Source: Sphingopyxis panaciterrae
GTDB lineage: Bacteria > Pseudomonadota > Alphaproteobacteria > Sphingomonadales > Sphingomonadaceae
Length of the DNA stretch: 64,000 bases
Direction: 5' to 3'
Assembly: GCF_011762125.1 (NCBI RefSeq)
Contig: NZ_JAASQN010000001.1
Coordinates: forward strand, 1,426,001-1,490,000
Shown in pieces: positions 37,469-47,401 of the stretch. Below the pieces are notes generated by a model that was not told the DNA's origin, did no database searches, and saw nothing but the letters and a program-made list of their open reading frames with translations. How positions within the stretch are numbered: position 1 is the first letter of the stretch; every line of letters starts with the position of its first letter. Both the position numbers and the translations under genes were made by a program.

Positions 37469-37499
37469 TTTGCAAAATCACATTTTGCAATTTTGCAAA
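37469..37499. promoter_or_regulatory. Putative PccR operator: three TTTGCAA-type sites
   Basis: TTTGCAAA at 37469-37476, TTTGCAAT at 37484-37491 and TTTGCAAA at 37492-37499; the last two are in tandem and a partial TTTGC follows at 37506. From memory, the Rhodobacter PccR site is paired TTTGCAAA sequences spaced by four bases, so the words match but the spacing differs. The sites lie 66-96 bases before the pccB start and about 120 from the pccR start, fitting control of pccB and perhaps of the regulator. Confidence 0.7.
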
Positions 37500-37564
37500 T
37501 TCGCATTTGCTTGCACGCGGGAGAGGGGGCAGATGGCGCCTTCCCGATCCGATGGAGAAGCCGA

Positions 37565-39097
<1,533 letters not shown>

Positions 39098-39138
39098 CAC
39101 CGAGCACTAAAATTCCCTCGTGGATGAGGTAGTTAGGG

Positions 39139-39164
39139 ATCGCGGCCCGAAAGACGGCCGCGAT
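39139..39164. terminator. Hairpin after pccB
   Basis: ATCGCGGCC at 39139-39147 pairs perfectly with GGCCGCGAT at 39156-39164. No T-run follows. It could stop or attenuate the pccB transcript ahead of the exported protein at 39192. Confidence 0.4.
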
Positions 39165-39191
39165 GTCTGACTGATCAAATGAGGTTCCAAA

Positions 39192-39941
39192 ATGCGTAAA
39201 TCCGTTCTTGCAGCCGCCGTCGCCCTGTCCGCGCTCGTATCGCCCGCGGCGTCGGCGTTCGATCCCGACACGCCGGTCGGAGAGAAAGAAGAAGCCTTTC
39301 CGGTGACGCTTGGCAGCGACGAGGATACGACGATCGCGCTCGGCTTCCGCGCCGCCTTCGGACTGGCACGTGGCGCGGAGCCCCAGGTGGCGCGGACGAT
39401 CGACGGGCAGGACTATGTTTTCCGGCCGGTCGCCATCCACCTGCTGCCCAACAATGTCGGCGTGCTGCTGAGCATCGGATCGCTCGAAGACGCCGGGCAC
39501 AGCGAAAGCGGATTGAACGCGATTCATTATCTGAAATCGAGCCCGGCGGGCTGGGTAAAGCAGGGCGAGTGGATCGGCCTCGGCGCGACTGGTACCGTCG
39601 GCAATGGCGCGACGAGCTGGGCTTTTTCGACCCTTCTCGGCCGCAACCCTTATCTGATTACCGCCGGCGGCGGGGTGTGGCAGGGCTGCGCGATCGGTTC
39701 GGCGGCGGTGACCGAACTGACGCCGGACGGTCCAGTCGATCGCGGCGGCTTCACTGAGGGTATGAGCTCGGGTGCGGGGCTGGGCCAGACCGAGCAGGAC
39801 TATGAAGGGAAGATCGCGGCCGCGGTTCCCGACAAGAGCTTTACCGTCGCCTACACGGGAACGCGCGCGTTCGAGCAGCAATATGTACTGAAGGGCGGCA
39901 AATATGAACTGGTCGGCAAGGACCAGGTTCCGGGCTGCTGA
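39192..39941 (+). CDS. Exported protein of unknown function
   Basis: 249 residues. Signal peptide 1-22 (MRKSVLAAAVALSALVSPA, ASA). The mature protein begins FDPDTPVGEKEEAFPV; TIALGFRAAFGLARGAEP and SAVTEL-type strands suggest a beta-rich fold. Only two cysteines are seen, one at the extreme C-terminus (PGC). Its stop codon directly abuts the AGGAG site of the epimerase gene, so it is translated with the methylmalonyl pathway. Function unknown. Confidence 0.7.
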   Translation: MRKSVLAAAVALSALVSPAASAFDPDTPVGEKEEAFPVTLGSDEDTTIALGFRAAFGLARGAEPQVARTIDGQDYVFRPVAIHLLPNNVGVLLSIGSLEDAGHSESGLNAIHYLKSSPAGWVKQGEWIGLGATGTVGNGATSWAFSTLLGRNPYLITAGGGVWQGCAIGSAAVTELTPDGPVDRGGFTEGMSSGAGLGQTEQDYEGKIAAAVPDKSFTVAYTGTRAFEQQYVLKGGKYELVGKDQVPGC

Positions 39942-39951
39942 GGAGAAAAAG

Positions 39952-40392
39952 ATGAAACTGGGCCGCCTCAACCATATCGGCGTCGCGACGCCGTCGATCG
40001 CCGACAGCATCGTCTTTTACCGCGATGTGATGGGTGCGACGCAGATTCACGAACCGTTCGACCTGCCCGAACAGGGCGTCAAAGTGTGCTTCGTCGATAC
40101 GCCCGGTGCCGACGGGGCGCCGAACGGCACACAAATCGAGCTGGTCGAGCCACTCCCGGGTAATGCATCGATCGCGGCTTTCCTGCAAAAGAACCCCGCA
40201 GGAGGTCAGCATCATATGTGCTATGAGGTTCCGGATATTCACGCCGCCAAGGCCGAGTTTGAGGCGCTGGGCAAGCGCATCCTCGGCGAGCCGCGGATCG
40301 GGGCGCATGGGACGTTGATCTTCTTCCTCCACCCCAAGGATATGGGCGGGGTGCTCACCGAGATTATGGAAACGCCGAAGGGCGATCATTGA
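39952..40392 (+). CDS. mce: Methylmalonyl-CoA epimerase
   Basis: 146 residues, VOC-fold enzyme that interconverts (S)- and (R)-methylmalonyl-CoA. LNHIGVAT puts metal ligand H8 in place, HHMCYEV supplies the second histidine and VLTEIME the glutamate. ATG 39952 follows AGGAG. It sits between pccB and the mutase, in the order of the pathway. Confidence 0.94.
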   Translation: MKLGRLNHIGVATPSIADSIVFYRDVMGATQIHEPFDLPEQGVKVCFVDTPGADGAPNGTQIELVEPLPGNASIAAFLQKNPAGGQHHMCYEVPDIHAAKAEFEALGKRILGEPRIGAHGTLIFFLHPKDMGGVLTEIMETPKGDH

Positions 40393-40404
40393 GTTTCATT
40401 TCAT

Positions 40405-40480
40405 CGTCACCCCGGATTTGATCCGGGTCCCGCTTCTTCGACGTCGCAAGCGGGATGACGGATCAAGTCCGGCATGACGA
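40405..40480. repeat. REP pair between mce and the mutase gene
   Basis: Opens GTCACCCCGGATTTGATCCG and closes AGTCCGGCATGACG, with CCCGCTTC and AAGCGGGATGACG in the middle. A composite palindrome like that at 48907. It fills most of the gap and could affect mRNA stability. Confidence 0.6.
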
Positions 40481-40502
40481 AAAAACGAGTAGAGATACGC
40501 AT

Positions 40503-42650
40503 ATGACCGACAAACCGACCATCGACCAATGGGCCGCCGCCGCCGACAAGGAAGTGAAGGGCAAGGACCTGACCTGGGCGACGCCCGAGGGGATCGACGT
40601 CAAGCCGCTCTACACCGCCGCGGACGTCCAGACCGAGCCGGGCCTTCCCGGCTTCGCGCCCTTCACGCGCGGCGTTCGTGCCTCGATGTATGCGGGGCGG
40701 CCGTGGACGATCCGGCAATATGCGGGCTTCTCGACCGCCGAGGAATCGAACGCCTTCTATCGCCGCAATCTCGCCGCGGGCCAGAAGGGCCTCAGCGTCG
40801 CCTTCGACCTTGCGACCCACCGCGGCTATGACAGCGACCATCCGCGCGTCGTCGGCGATGTCGGCAAGGCGGGCGTCGCGATCGACAGCGTCGAGGATAT
40901 GAAGATCCTCTTCGACGGCATCCCGCTCGACCAGATGTCGGTGTCGATGACGATGAACGGCGCGGTGATCCCGATCCTCGCCTTCTTCATCGTCGCGGGC
41001 GAGGAGCAGGGGGTCGAGCGTAAATTGCTCGACGGGACGATCCAGAACGACATCCTCAAGGAGTTCATGGTTCGCAACACCTACATCTACCCGCCCGAGC
41101 CGAGCATGCGGATCATCTCGGACATTTTCGGCTACACGAGCCGCGAGATGCCGAAGTTCAACAGCATCTCGATCAGCGGCTATCATATGCAGGAAGCCGG
41201 CGCGACGCAGGTGCAGGAGCTGGCCTTCACCATCGCCGACGGCGCCGAATATGTGCGCTATGGCGTCGCCTCGGGTCTCGACATCGACAAGTTCGCCGGG
41301 CGCCTGTCCTTCTTCTTCGCGATCGGCATGAACTTCTTCATGGAGATTGCGAAGCTGCGCGCCGCGCGCGTGCTGTGGCACCGCGTGATGACCAACCTCG
41401 GCGCGCAGGACGAGCGGTCGAAGATGCTGCGCACGCACTGCCAGACCAGCGGCGTCTCGCTCACCGAGCAGGACCCCTACAACAACGTCATGCGCACGAC
41501 GATCGAGGCGATGGCAGCGATGCTCGGCGGCACGCAGTCGCTGCACACCAACGCGCTCGACGAAGCGATCGCGCTGCCGACCGATTTCTCGGCGCGCATC
41601 GCGCGCAACACCCAGATCGTCATCCAGGAAGAGACCGGGATGACCAAGGTCGTCGACCCGCTCGGCGGCTCCTATTATGTCGAGGCGCTGACGCAGGAAC
41701 TGGTCGACAAGGCGTGGGAGATTATCGAGCGGGTCGAAAAGGAAGGCGGCATGGCGAAGGCCGTCGCCGCCGGCTGGCCCAAGGCGATGATCGAGACCGC
41801 CGCCGCGGCGCGGCAGGCGCGCGTCGATCGCGGCGACGATGTGATCGTCGGGGTGAACAAATACCGCCTGAAGGACGAGGATCTGCTCGAAACGCTCGAG
41901 GTCGACAACACCAAGGTCCGCGAGGCGCAGGTCGCGCGGATCAACAAGACCAAGGCGAGCCGCGACGAGGCCGCATGTCAGGCTGCGCTCAAGGCGCTGC
42001 GCGACGCGGCCGCGGGCGAGCAGTCGATCGAGAACAATCTCCTCGCCCATGCGGTAGAGGCGGCACGCGCCCGCGCGACGCTTGGCGAGATTTCCTCGGC
42101 GATGGAGGAAAGCTTCGACCGTTACGGCACCCAGCCGACCCCGGTGAAGGGCGTCTATGCCGCGCCTTACGAAGGCGACGGCCGCTGGCAGCAGGTGCTC
42201 GACGGCGTCGCTGCGGTCGAACGCCGCATGGGACGCAAACCCAAATTGCTCGTCGCCAAGATGGGGCAGGATGGCCATGACCGCGGCGCCAATGTCATCG
42301 CCTCGGCCTTCGGCGACATGGGTTTCGACGTCGTGTCGGGGCCGTTGTTCCAGACCCCCGACGAAACCGTCGTGCTCGCGCTCGACAGCGGCGTCGACGT
42401 CGTCGGCGCATCGAGCCTTGCCGCCGGGCACAAGACGCTCATCCCTGAACTGATCGGCAAGCTCAAGGAAGCCGGCCGCGGCGATATCAAGGTGATCGCG
42501 GGCGGCGTCATTCCGCCGCAGGACTATCAATATCTGCGCGACGCAGGCGTGCAGGGCATTTATGGTCCCGGCTCGAACGTCGTCGAATGCGCCGCCGATG
42601 TGCTGCGCCTGCTAGGCCATAATATGCCCCCGTTGGAGGATGCCGCATGA
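40503..42650 (+). CDS. mcmA: Methylmalonyl-CoA mutase (single-subunit form)
   Basis: 715 residues. It rearranges (R)-methylmalonyl-CoA to succinyl-CoA using adenosylcobalamin. The N-terminal TIM barrel contains [18 protein letters not shown] and the C-terminal cobalamin domain has the His-on motif DGHDRG at 590-595 (H592 binds cobalt). All catalytic parts are in one chain, so a homodimer is likely. ATG 40503 is preferred over 40455, which lies in the REP. The stop overlaps the next gene by four bases. No MeaB-type chaperone is in the window. Confidence 0.95.
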   Translation: MTDKPTIDQWAAAADKEVKGKDLTWATPEGIDVKPLYTAADVQTEPGLPGFAPFTRGVRASMYAGRPWTIRQYAGFSTAEESNAFYRRNLAAGQKGLSVAFDLATHRGYDSDHPRVVGDVGKAGVAIDSVEDMKILFDGIPLDQMSVSMTMNGAVIPILAFFIVAGEEQGVERKLLDGTIQNDILKEFMVRNTYIYPPEPSMRIISDIFGYTSREMPKFNSISISGYHMQEAGATQVQELAFTIADGAEYVRYGVASGLDIDKFAGRLSFFFAIGMNFFMEIAKLRAARVLWHRVMTNLGAQDERSKMLRTHCQTSGVSLTEQDPYNNVMRTTIEAMAAMLGGTQSLHTNALDEAIALPTDFSARIARNTQIVIQEETGMTKVVDPLGGSYYVEALTQELVDKAWEIIERVEKEGGMAKAVAAGWPKAMIETAAAARQARVDRGDDVIVGVNKYRLKDEDLLETLEVDNTKVREAQVARINKTKASRDEAACQAALKALRDAAAGEQSIENNLLAHAVEAARARATLGEISSAMEESFDRYGTQPTPVKGVYAAPYEGDGRWQQVLDGVAAVERRMGRKPKLLVAKMGQDGHDRGANVIASAFGDMGFDVVSGPLFQTPDETVVLALDSGVDVVGASSLAAGHKTLIPELIGKLKEAGRGDIKVIAGGVIPPQDYQYLRDAGVQGIYGPGSNVVECAADVLRLLGHNMPPLEDAA

Positions 42651-43090
42651 ACCGGATATTTTGCCTGACCCTCGCCGTATCGATCGCGATGCTGAGCCCC
42701 GCGGCTCATGCGAAAACCGAAAGTCGGCCGAGCGAATATCGCCCCGGCGTCACCGTCGAGCATATCTACAAGCAGGATATCGAATATTTCTTCACCAACT
42801 GGTACGGCCGGGTCGAAGCATCCGACGGGCCATGGCGCGACATTTATTTCGAAACCGCCGAAAAATACGTCAACAAAGGGATCATGCGCGTCAACTGCGC
42901 CGATCCCGAGGCCGATATCGACTTCACGCTCTATGACGTCGGCGAATATGGCGACGCGGCCGAGCGGCGGCAGGTGACGGTGTCCTACGCCGACCGCAAG
43001 CCATGGGCCGACGGCAATTATCAGCCGCTGTCGGGCGAAACGCCGCCGATCGAGTTCTACGACGCGGCGCGCACGCATTTCTGCAAATAA
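42647..43090 (+). CDS. Small exported protein coupled to the mutase
   Basis: 147 residues. Signal peptide 1-22 ends AAHA. The mature part begins [20 protein letters not shown] and has two cysteines (RVNCAD and THFCK) that may pair. It starts within the mutase stop (ATGA). Not recognised; it looks periplasmic, odd for a gene inside a cytosolic pathway operon. Confidence 0.7.
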   Translation: MNRIFCLTLAVSIAMLSPAAHAKTESRPSEYRPGVTVEHIYKQDIEYFFTNWYGRVEASDGPWRDIYFETAEKYVNKGIMRVNCADPEADIDFTLYDVGEYGDAAERRQVTVSYADRKPWADGNYQPLSGETPPIEFYDAARTHFCK

Positions 43091-43111
43091 TATCCAGCGA
43101 AAGATTGTCTC

Positions 43112-44149
43112 ATGAACCTCTCCGTTTCTTCCGAACAGGGCGACATGTCGCGCAACGACTGGACCCGCGCGGAAATCGCCGAACTGTTCGACCTGCCCTT
43201 CGATGAACTGATGTGGGAGGCGCAGGGCATCCATCGTCGCCATCACGCGCACGGCGAGGTTCAGCTATGCACCTTGCTCAGCATCAAGACCGGCGGCTGC
43301 GCCGAGGATTGCGGTTATTGCTCGCAGTCCGCGCACGCCGAGACGGGCTTGAAGGCGACGAAGCTGATGGACGTGCGCGCGGTGCTGCAGGCAGCGGCCG
43401 AGGCGAAGGATGGCGGATCGCAGCGTTTCTGCATGGGTGCCGCGTGGCGCAACCCCAAGGACCGCGACATGCCCGCGATCGTCGAGATGATCGAGGGCGT
43501 GCGCCAGATGGGCATGGAAACCTGCATGACGCTCGGCATGCTGACGAAGGAGCAGGCGCAGACGCTCGCCGTCGCCGGGCTCGATTATTACAACCACAAT
43601 GTCGACACGTCGCCTGAGAATTACGAGAATATCATCTCGACCCGTACCTTCCAGGACCGGCTCGACACGCTCGAGGAAGTGCGCAGCGCCGGGATCAACG
43701 TGTGCTCGGGCGGCATCGTCGGGCTCGGTGAGACGCGCAGCGACCGCGTCGGCTTCATCCACGCACTCGCGACCTTGCCGCGGCATCCCGAAAGCGTGCC
43801 GGTCAACGCGCTGGTGCCGGTGAAGGGCACCGTGCTCGGCGACATGCTGGCCGACACCCCGCTGGCGCAGATTGACGAGATCGAATTCGTCCGTACCGTC
43901 GCCGTCGCGCGCATCACGATGCCGCTCAGCATGGTCCGCCTGTCGGCGGGCCGTGAAAGCATGTCCGAAGCCACGCAGGCCCTCTGCTTCATGGCGGGCG
44001 CGAACAGCATCTTCACCGGCGACAAGCTGTTGACGACGGGCAACCGCGGCGACAGCGCCGACGCCGCACTGTTCGCCAAGCTCGGCCTGAGGCCGATGGT
44101 GAGTGAAGAGCCGATGCGCCAGAGTGCCGAAATGCAGGCGGCCGAGTGA
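43112..44149 (+). CDS. bioB: Biotin synthase
   Basis: 345 residues, radical SAM enzyme that inserts sulfur into dethiobiotin. The cluster cysteines C63, C67 and C70 are in [18 protein letters not shown] and [10 protein letters not shown] are BioB marks. An ATG at 43145 is the alternative start and would give 334 residues. It supplies the cofactor for PccA encoded three genes later, which explains its place here. The rest of the bio operon is absent. The stop overlaps the next GTG. Confidence 0.95.
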   Translation: MNLSVSSEQGDMSRNDWTRAEIAELFDLPFDELMWEAQGIHRRHHAHGEVQLCTLLSIKTGGCAEDCGYCSQSAHAETGLKATKLMDVRAVLQAAAEAKDGGSQRFCMGAAWRNPKDRDMPAIVEMIEGVRQMGMETCMTLGMLTKEQAQTLAVAGLDYYNHNVDTSPENYENIISTRTFQDRLDTLEEVRSAGINVCSGGIVGLGETRSDRVGFIHALATLPRHPESVPVNALVPVKGTVLGDMLADTPLAQIDEIEFVRTVAVARITMPLSMVRLSAGRESMSEATQALCFMAGANSIFTGDKLLTTGNRGDSADAALFAKLGLRPMVSEEPMRQSAEMQAAE

Positions 44150-44397
44150 CCCGCAAGCCGCTCGTAGCGGTGCTGACTTCCGTGCTGTTGCTGCCCGCTT
44201 CTTGCGCATGCGGGATCACTGCGAACCGGATGCAGCAGGCACGGCAGGGAATGGACGTGGAAATGGGCGGACCGCTCTGGCTCGAAAATCTTCTCTGGCT
44301 CGGCGCGCTGGCGTTGATGCTGTTTTGGGCCCGCCGGATCAACCGCCTTTATGACATCAGCGCTGGAGAACCGGCGCCGAAGGAGACTGTTGAATGA
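44146..44397 (+). CDS. Small membrane protein of unknown function
   Basis: 83 residues with a GTG start overlapping the bioB stop. A hydrophobic N-terminus ([18 protein letters not shown]) could be a lipobox-type or signal sequence, and a second hydrophobic segment ([12 protein letters not shown]) precedes a basic RRINRLYD stretch, giving one or two membrane segments. Its stop overlaps the next start by four bases. Not recognised. Confidence 0.6.
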   Translation: MTRKPLVAVLTSVLLLPASCACGITANRMQQARQGMDVEMGGPLWLENLLWLGALALMLFWARRINRLYDISAGEPAPKETVE

Positions 44398-44786
44398 TCT
44401 TCGCCTCGCTACTGCTGCTGTCCGCAATGGCAGCCGACCCCGAGATCGATTGCGATAACGCGATGTCGCAGCCTGACCTCAACGGCTGTGCCTATCAGGA
44501 ATATGAACGGGCCGACGCGGCACTCAACGCGCAGTGGAAGATCACCGCGGCGAAGCTCAAGGAACAGGACAAGGGGTTCGACCGGACCTATGACAAAAGG
44601 CCCGGATTTTTCGACACCGAGCTGGCGGCGCAGCGCGCCTGGCTGACCTATCGCGACCAGCATTGCGCGAGCGAGGGCTATTCGATGCGCGGGGGGTCGG
44701 CGGAATCGATGGTGATCAGCGGCTGCCGCGCACAACTGACCGAGGCGCGGACCAAGCAGCTCAAGGATCTGATCGCGGATTATTGA
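44394..44786 (+). CDS. LprI-like (DUF1311) exported protein
   Basis: 130 residues with a short leader ([14 protein letters not shown]). The mature part follows the DUF1311/LprI pattern: DCDNAMSQPDLNGCA, then YERADAALN, LAAQRAWLTYRDQHC and SGCRAQLTEARTKQL, with four cysteines forming two expected disulfides. LprI-type proteins bind or inhibit lysozyme in some bacteria, but most members are uncharacterised. Coupled by ATGA overlap to the preceding small protein. Confidence 0.75.
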   Translation: MIFASLLLLSAMAADPEIDCDNAMSQPDLNGCAYQEYERADAALNAQWKITAAKLKEQDKGFDRTYDKRPGFFDTELAAQRAWLTYRDQHCASEGYSMRGGSAESMVISGCRAQLTEARTKQLKDLIADY

Positions 44787-44800
44787 AGCGGAACTTGGTC

Positions 44801-44822
44801 CCCCTCCCGTCTGCGGGAGGGG
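44801..44822. repeat. CCCCTCCCG palindrome 1 upstream of pccA
   Basis: A near-perfect hairpin (CCCCTCCCG with CGGGAGGGG) just after the LprI-like gene. Same family as 44883-44904 and 35859-35880. Confidence 0.55.
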
Positions 44823-44882
44823 TTAGGGGAGGGCGTGTTCCTCCAATTATGTCGATTTCCCTTGCGGACAGGCCTCTCCCGG

Positions 44883-44904
44883 CCCCTCCCGCAAGCGGGA
44901 GGGG
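44883..44904 (+). promoter_or_regulatory. Hairpin that includes the pccA ribosome-binding site
   Basis: CCCCTCCCGC at 44883-44892 pairs with GCGGGAGGGG at 44895-44904. The pccA Shine-Dalgarno GGAGGGGAG overlaps the 3' arm, eight bases before the GTG start. If it folds in the mRNA, it would hide the ribosome site. Confidence 0.45.
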
Positions 44905-44912
44905 AGAATAGA

Positions 44913-46919
44913 GTGTTCAAGAAGATCCTGATCGCCAATCGCGGCGAAATCGCCTGCCGCGTCATCAAGACCGCGCGCCGCATGGGCATCGCCACCGTCG
45001 CCGTCTATTCGGACGCCGATGCGCGCGCGCCTTTCGTCCAGATGGCCGATGAAGCGGTGCATATCGGCCCCTCGCCCGCGTCTGAATCCTATCTGATCGC
45101 CAACAAGATCATCGCCGCGTGCAAGGCGACGGGCGCCGAGGCTGTCCATCCGGGTTATGGCTTCCTGTCCGAACGCACCAGCTTTGCCGAGGCGCTGGCG
45201 AAGGAAAATATCGCTTTCATTGGCCCGCCGGTGAACGCGATCGCCGCGATGGGCGACAAGATCGAGTCGAAGAAGCTGGCGAAGGAAGCCGGCGTCAACG
45301 TCGTCCCCGGCTTTGTCGGCGAGATTCGCGACACCGAGCATGCGGTCGAGATTTCGAACGAGATCGGCTATCCGGTGATGATGAAAGCATCGGCGGGCGG
45401 CGGCGGCAAGGGCATGCGCCTTGCCCATGACGAAAAGGATGTCCGCGAAGGCTTCGAGGCGACCAAGCGCGAGGGGCTCAACAGCTTCGGTGACGACCGC
45501 GTCTTCATCGAGAAATTCATCCTCAATCCGCGCCACATCGAAATCCAGATCCTCGGCGATCAGCATGGCAATGTGCTGTACCTCAACGAGCGCGAGTGCA
45601 GCATCCAGCGCCGCCACCAGAAGGTGGTCGAGGAAGCGCCATCGCCTTTCGTCACGCCCGAAATGCGCAAGGCGATGGGCGAGCAGTGCGTCGCGCTGTC
45701 GAAGGCCGTGGGTTACTATAGCGCGGGCACGGTAGAGTTGATCGTCAGCGGTGCCGATCCGACGGGCGAAAGCTTCTATTTCCTCGAAATGAACACGCGC
45801 CTGCAGGTCGAACATCCGGTGACCGAAGCGATCACCGGCATCGACCTCGTCGAACAGATGATCCGCGTCGCGGCGGGCGAAAAGCTCGAACTGACGCAGG
45901 ATGATATCAGGATCGACGGCTGGGCGATCGAGAACCGCGTCTATGCCGAGGATCCGTACCGCGGCTTCCTGCCCTCGACCGGGCGGCTCGTCCGTTATCG
46001 CACCCCCGTTCCGGCGTGGGAAGGCGACGAGCGCGGCGTCGATGGCGTACGGGTCGATGCGGGGGTCGAAGAGGGCGGCGAAGTGTCGATCTTCTATGAC
46101 CCGATGATCGCCAAGCTCGTCACCTGGGGGAAGACACGCGACGAAGCCGCCGACTTGCAGATCGCGGCGCTCGACCGTTTCGAGCTCGAAGGGCTCGGCC
46201 ACAATATCGATTTCGTCTCCGCGATCATGCAGCACCCGCGCTTCCGTTCGGGCGACCTCACGACGGGTTTCATCGCCGAGGAATATCCCGAAGGGTTCCA
46301 CGGCGCCGAAACCGATGATCATATCGTCCGGGCCCTCGCGGCGATCGGGGGCTTCATGGCGAGCGCCGAGGCGGATCGCGCGCGCCGCACCGACGGCCAG
46401 CTCGGCGACCGGCTCGACCCGCCAGCCAAGTGGGAGGTCACGGTCGGCGGCAAGAACCACAAGGTCAAGCTCGGCCACAAGCATATCAAGGTCGATGGCG
46501 AGAAGGTCGATATCGCGCTCGAATATACGCCAGGCGACAAGCTGGTCGTGGCCGAGATCGACAATGAAGAGCTTGCGGTGAAGGTCGCAAAGACGCGCGG
46601 CGGGTGGAAGATGACGACACGCGGCGCGATCCACGACGTGCGTGTGCTGCCTTGGCACGTCGCGCCGCTCGCGACCCACATGATCGAGAAGATTCCGCCC
46701 GATCTGTCGAAATTCCTCATCTGCCCGATGCCCGGGCTGCTCGTCGCGCTGCACGTCGACGAGGGCGATGCGGTCGAGGCGGGGCAGCCGCTCGCAACGG
46801 TCGAGGCGATGAAGATGGAAAACATCCTTCGCGCCGAAAAATCGGGGACGGTAAAGACGGTCAACGCCGCGCAGGGCGACAGCCTGGCGGTCGACGCGGT
46901 TATTTTGGAGATGGAATAG
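44913..46919 (+). CDS. pccA: Propionyl-CoA carboxylase alpha subunit
   Basis: 668 residues from a GTG at 44913 (reads VFKKILIANRGEIACRVIKT). It carries the biotin carboxylase domain (ATP-grasp loop SAGGGGKGMR, ECSIQRRHQKV, EMNTRLQVEHPVTE), a linker BT domain that binds PccB, and a biotin carrier domain with EAMKMEN, biotin lysine K634, 34 residues from the end. Length matches PccA rather than AccC (about 450). It works with PccB and needs BioB. RBS lies in a hairpin. Confidence 0.94.
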   Translation: MFKKILIANRGEIACRVIKTARRMGIATVAVYSDADARAPFVQMADEAVHIGPSPASESYLIANKIIAACKATGAEAVHPGYGFLSERTSFAEALAKENIAFIGPPVNAIAAMGDKIESKKLAKEAGVNVVPGFVGEIRDTEHAVEISNEIGYPVMMKASAGGGGKGMRLAHDEKDVREGFEATKREGLNSFGDDRVFIEKFILNPRHIEIQILGDQHGNVLYLNERECSIQRRHQKVVEEAPSPFVTPEMRKAMGEQCVALSKAVGYYSAGTVELIVSGADPTGESFYFLEMNTRLQVEHPVTEAITGIDLVEQMIRVAAGEKLELTQDDIRIDGWAIENRVYAEDPYRGFLPSTGRLVRYRTPVPAWEGDERGVDGVRVDAGVEEGGEVSIFYDPMIAKLVTWGKTRDEAADLQIAALDRFELEGLGHNIDFVSAIMQHPRFRSGDLTTGFIAEEYPEGFHGAETDDHIVRALAAIGGFMASAEADRARRTDGQLGDRLDPPAKWEVTVGGKNHKVKLGHKHIKVDGEKVDIALEYTPGDKLVVAEIDNEELAVKVAKTRGGWKMTTRGAIHDVRVLPWHVAPLATHMIEKIPPDLSKFLICPMPGLLVALHVDEGDAVEAGQPLATVEAMKMENILRAEKSGTVKTVNAAQGDSLAVDAVILEME

Positions 46920-46947
46920 TCGTCGGTTCAGCTCCTTTCCATATTTT

Positions 46948-47020
46948 CGTCATTCCCGCGAAGGCGGGAATCCCGCTACAAGGATGAGGAAGCGGGATTC
47001 CCGCCTTCGCGGGAATGACG
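46948..47020. repeat. Perfect 30-base inverted repeat
   Basis: Arm 46948-46977 begins CGTCATTCCCGCGAAGGCGG and is repeated exactly inverted at 46991-47020, with a 13-base loop. It lies in the pccA to CsaA-like gap and could act as a terminator or RNA stabiliser. Confidence 0.75.
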
Positions 47021-47029
47021 GAGATAAGG

Positions 47030-47401
47030 ATGCATCTGAATCACGCTGCCGATACGCCAGCGGCCTCTGAAATCACCTTCGACGATTTCCTCCGCGTCGA
47101 CATTCGCATCGGCACGATTATCGAAGCCGAGCCCTTCCCCGAAGCGCGCAAGCCCGCGTTCAAGCTGAAGATCGATTTTGGCCCCGCGATCGGCGTCAGG
47201 AAAAGCAGCGCCCAGATCGTCGACCGCTATACGCTCGACGAATTGCCGGGGCGGCAGGTTGCGGCCGTCGTCAACTTCCCGCCGCGCCAGATCGGCAAGT
47301 TCATGTCCGAAGTGCTGACGCTCGGCTTTTCGGATGATGAAGGCGAAGTGATCCTGTTCGCGCCCGACCGGTCCGTTCCCGACGGCTCACGCCTTTTCTG
47401 A
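47030..47401 (+). CDS. csaA: CsaA-like tRNA-binding-domain protein
   Basis: 123 residues, one OB-fold tRNA-binding domain. FDDFLRVDIRIGTIIEAEPF opens the fold, and KSSAQIVDRY and VVNFPPRQIGKFMSEV are CsaA-type motifs. CsaA has been described as a secretion-related chaperone and binds tRNA-like folds. ATG 47030 follows GGAGATAAGG; an ATG-like start at 47015 lies in the inverted repeat. It ends one base before the POT gene stop. Confidence 0.85.
   Translation: MHLNHAADTPAASEITFDDFLRVDIRIGTIIEAEPFPEARKPAFKLKIDFGPAIGVRKSSAQIVDRYTLDELPGRQVAAVVNFPPRQIGKFMSEVLTLGFSDDEGEVILFAPDRSVPDGSRLF

Noticed and set aside
37493..37564. ATG start for pccB at 37493
   Set aside because: It lies in the TTTGCAA operator and adds a non-conserved leader; the GTG at 37565 has a ribosome site and the conserved N-terminus.
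40393..40502. Possible cobalamin riboswitch before the B12-dependent mutase
   Set aside because: The gap is only about 110 bases and is filled by a REP-type palindrome; no B12-box was seen, and 110 bases is too short for the usual aptamer.
40407..42530. 707-codon frame antisense to methylmalonyl-CoA mutase
   Set aside because: Shadow frame with no recognisable domain, opposite a clear full-length mutase.
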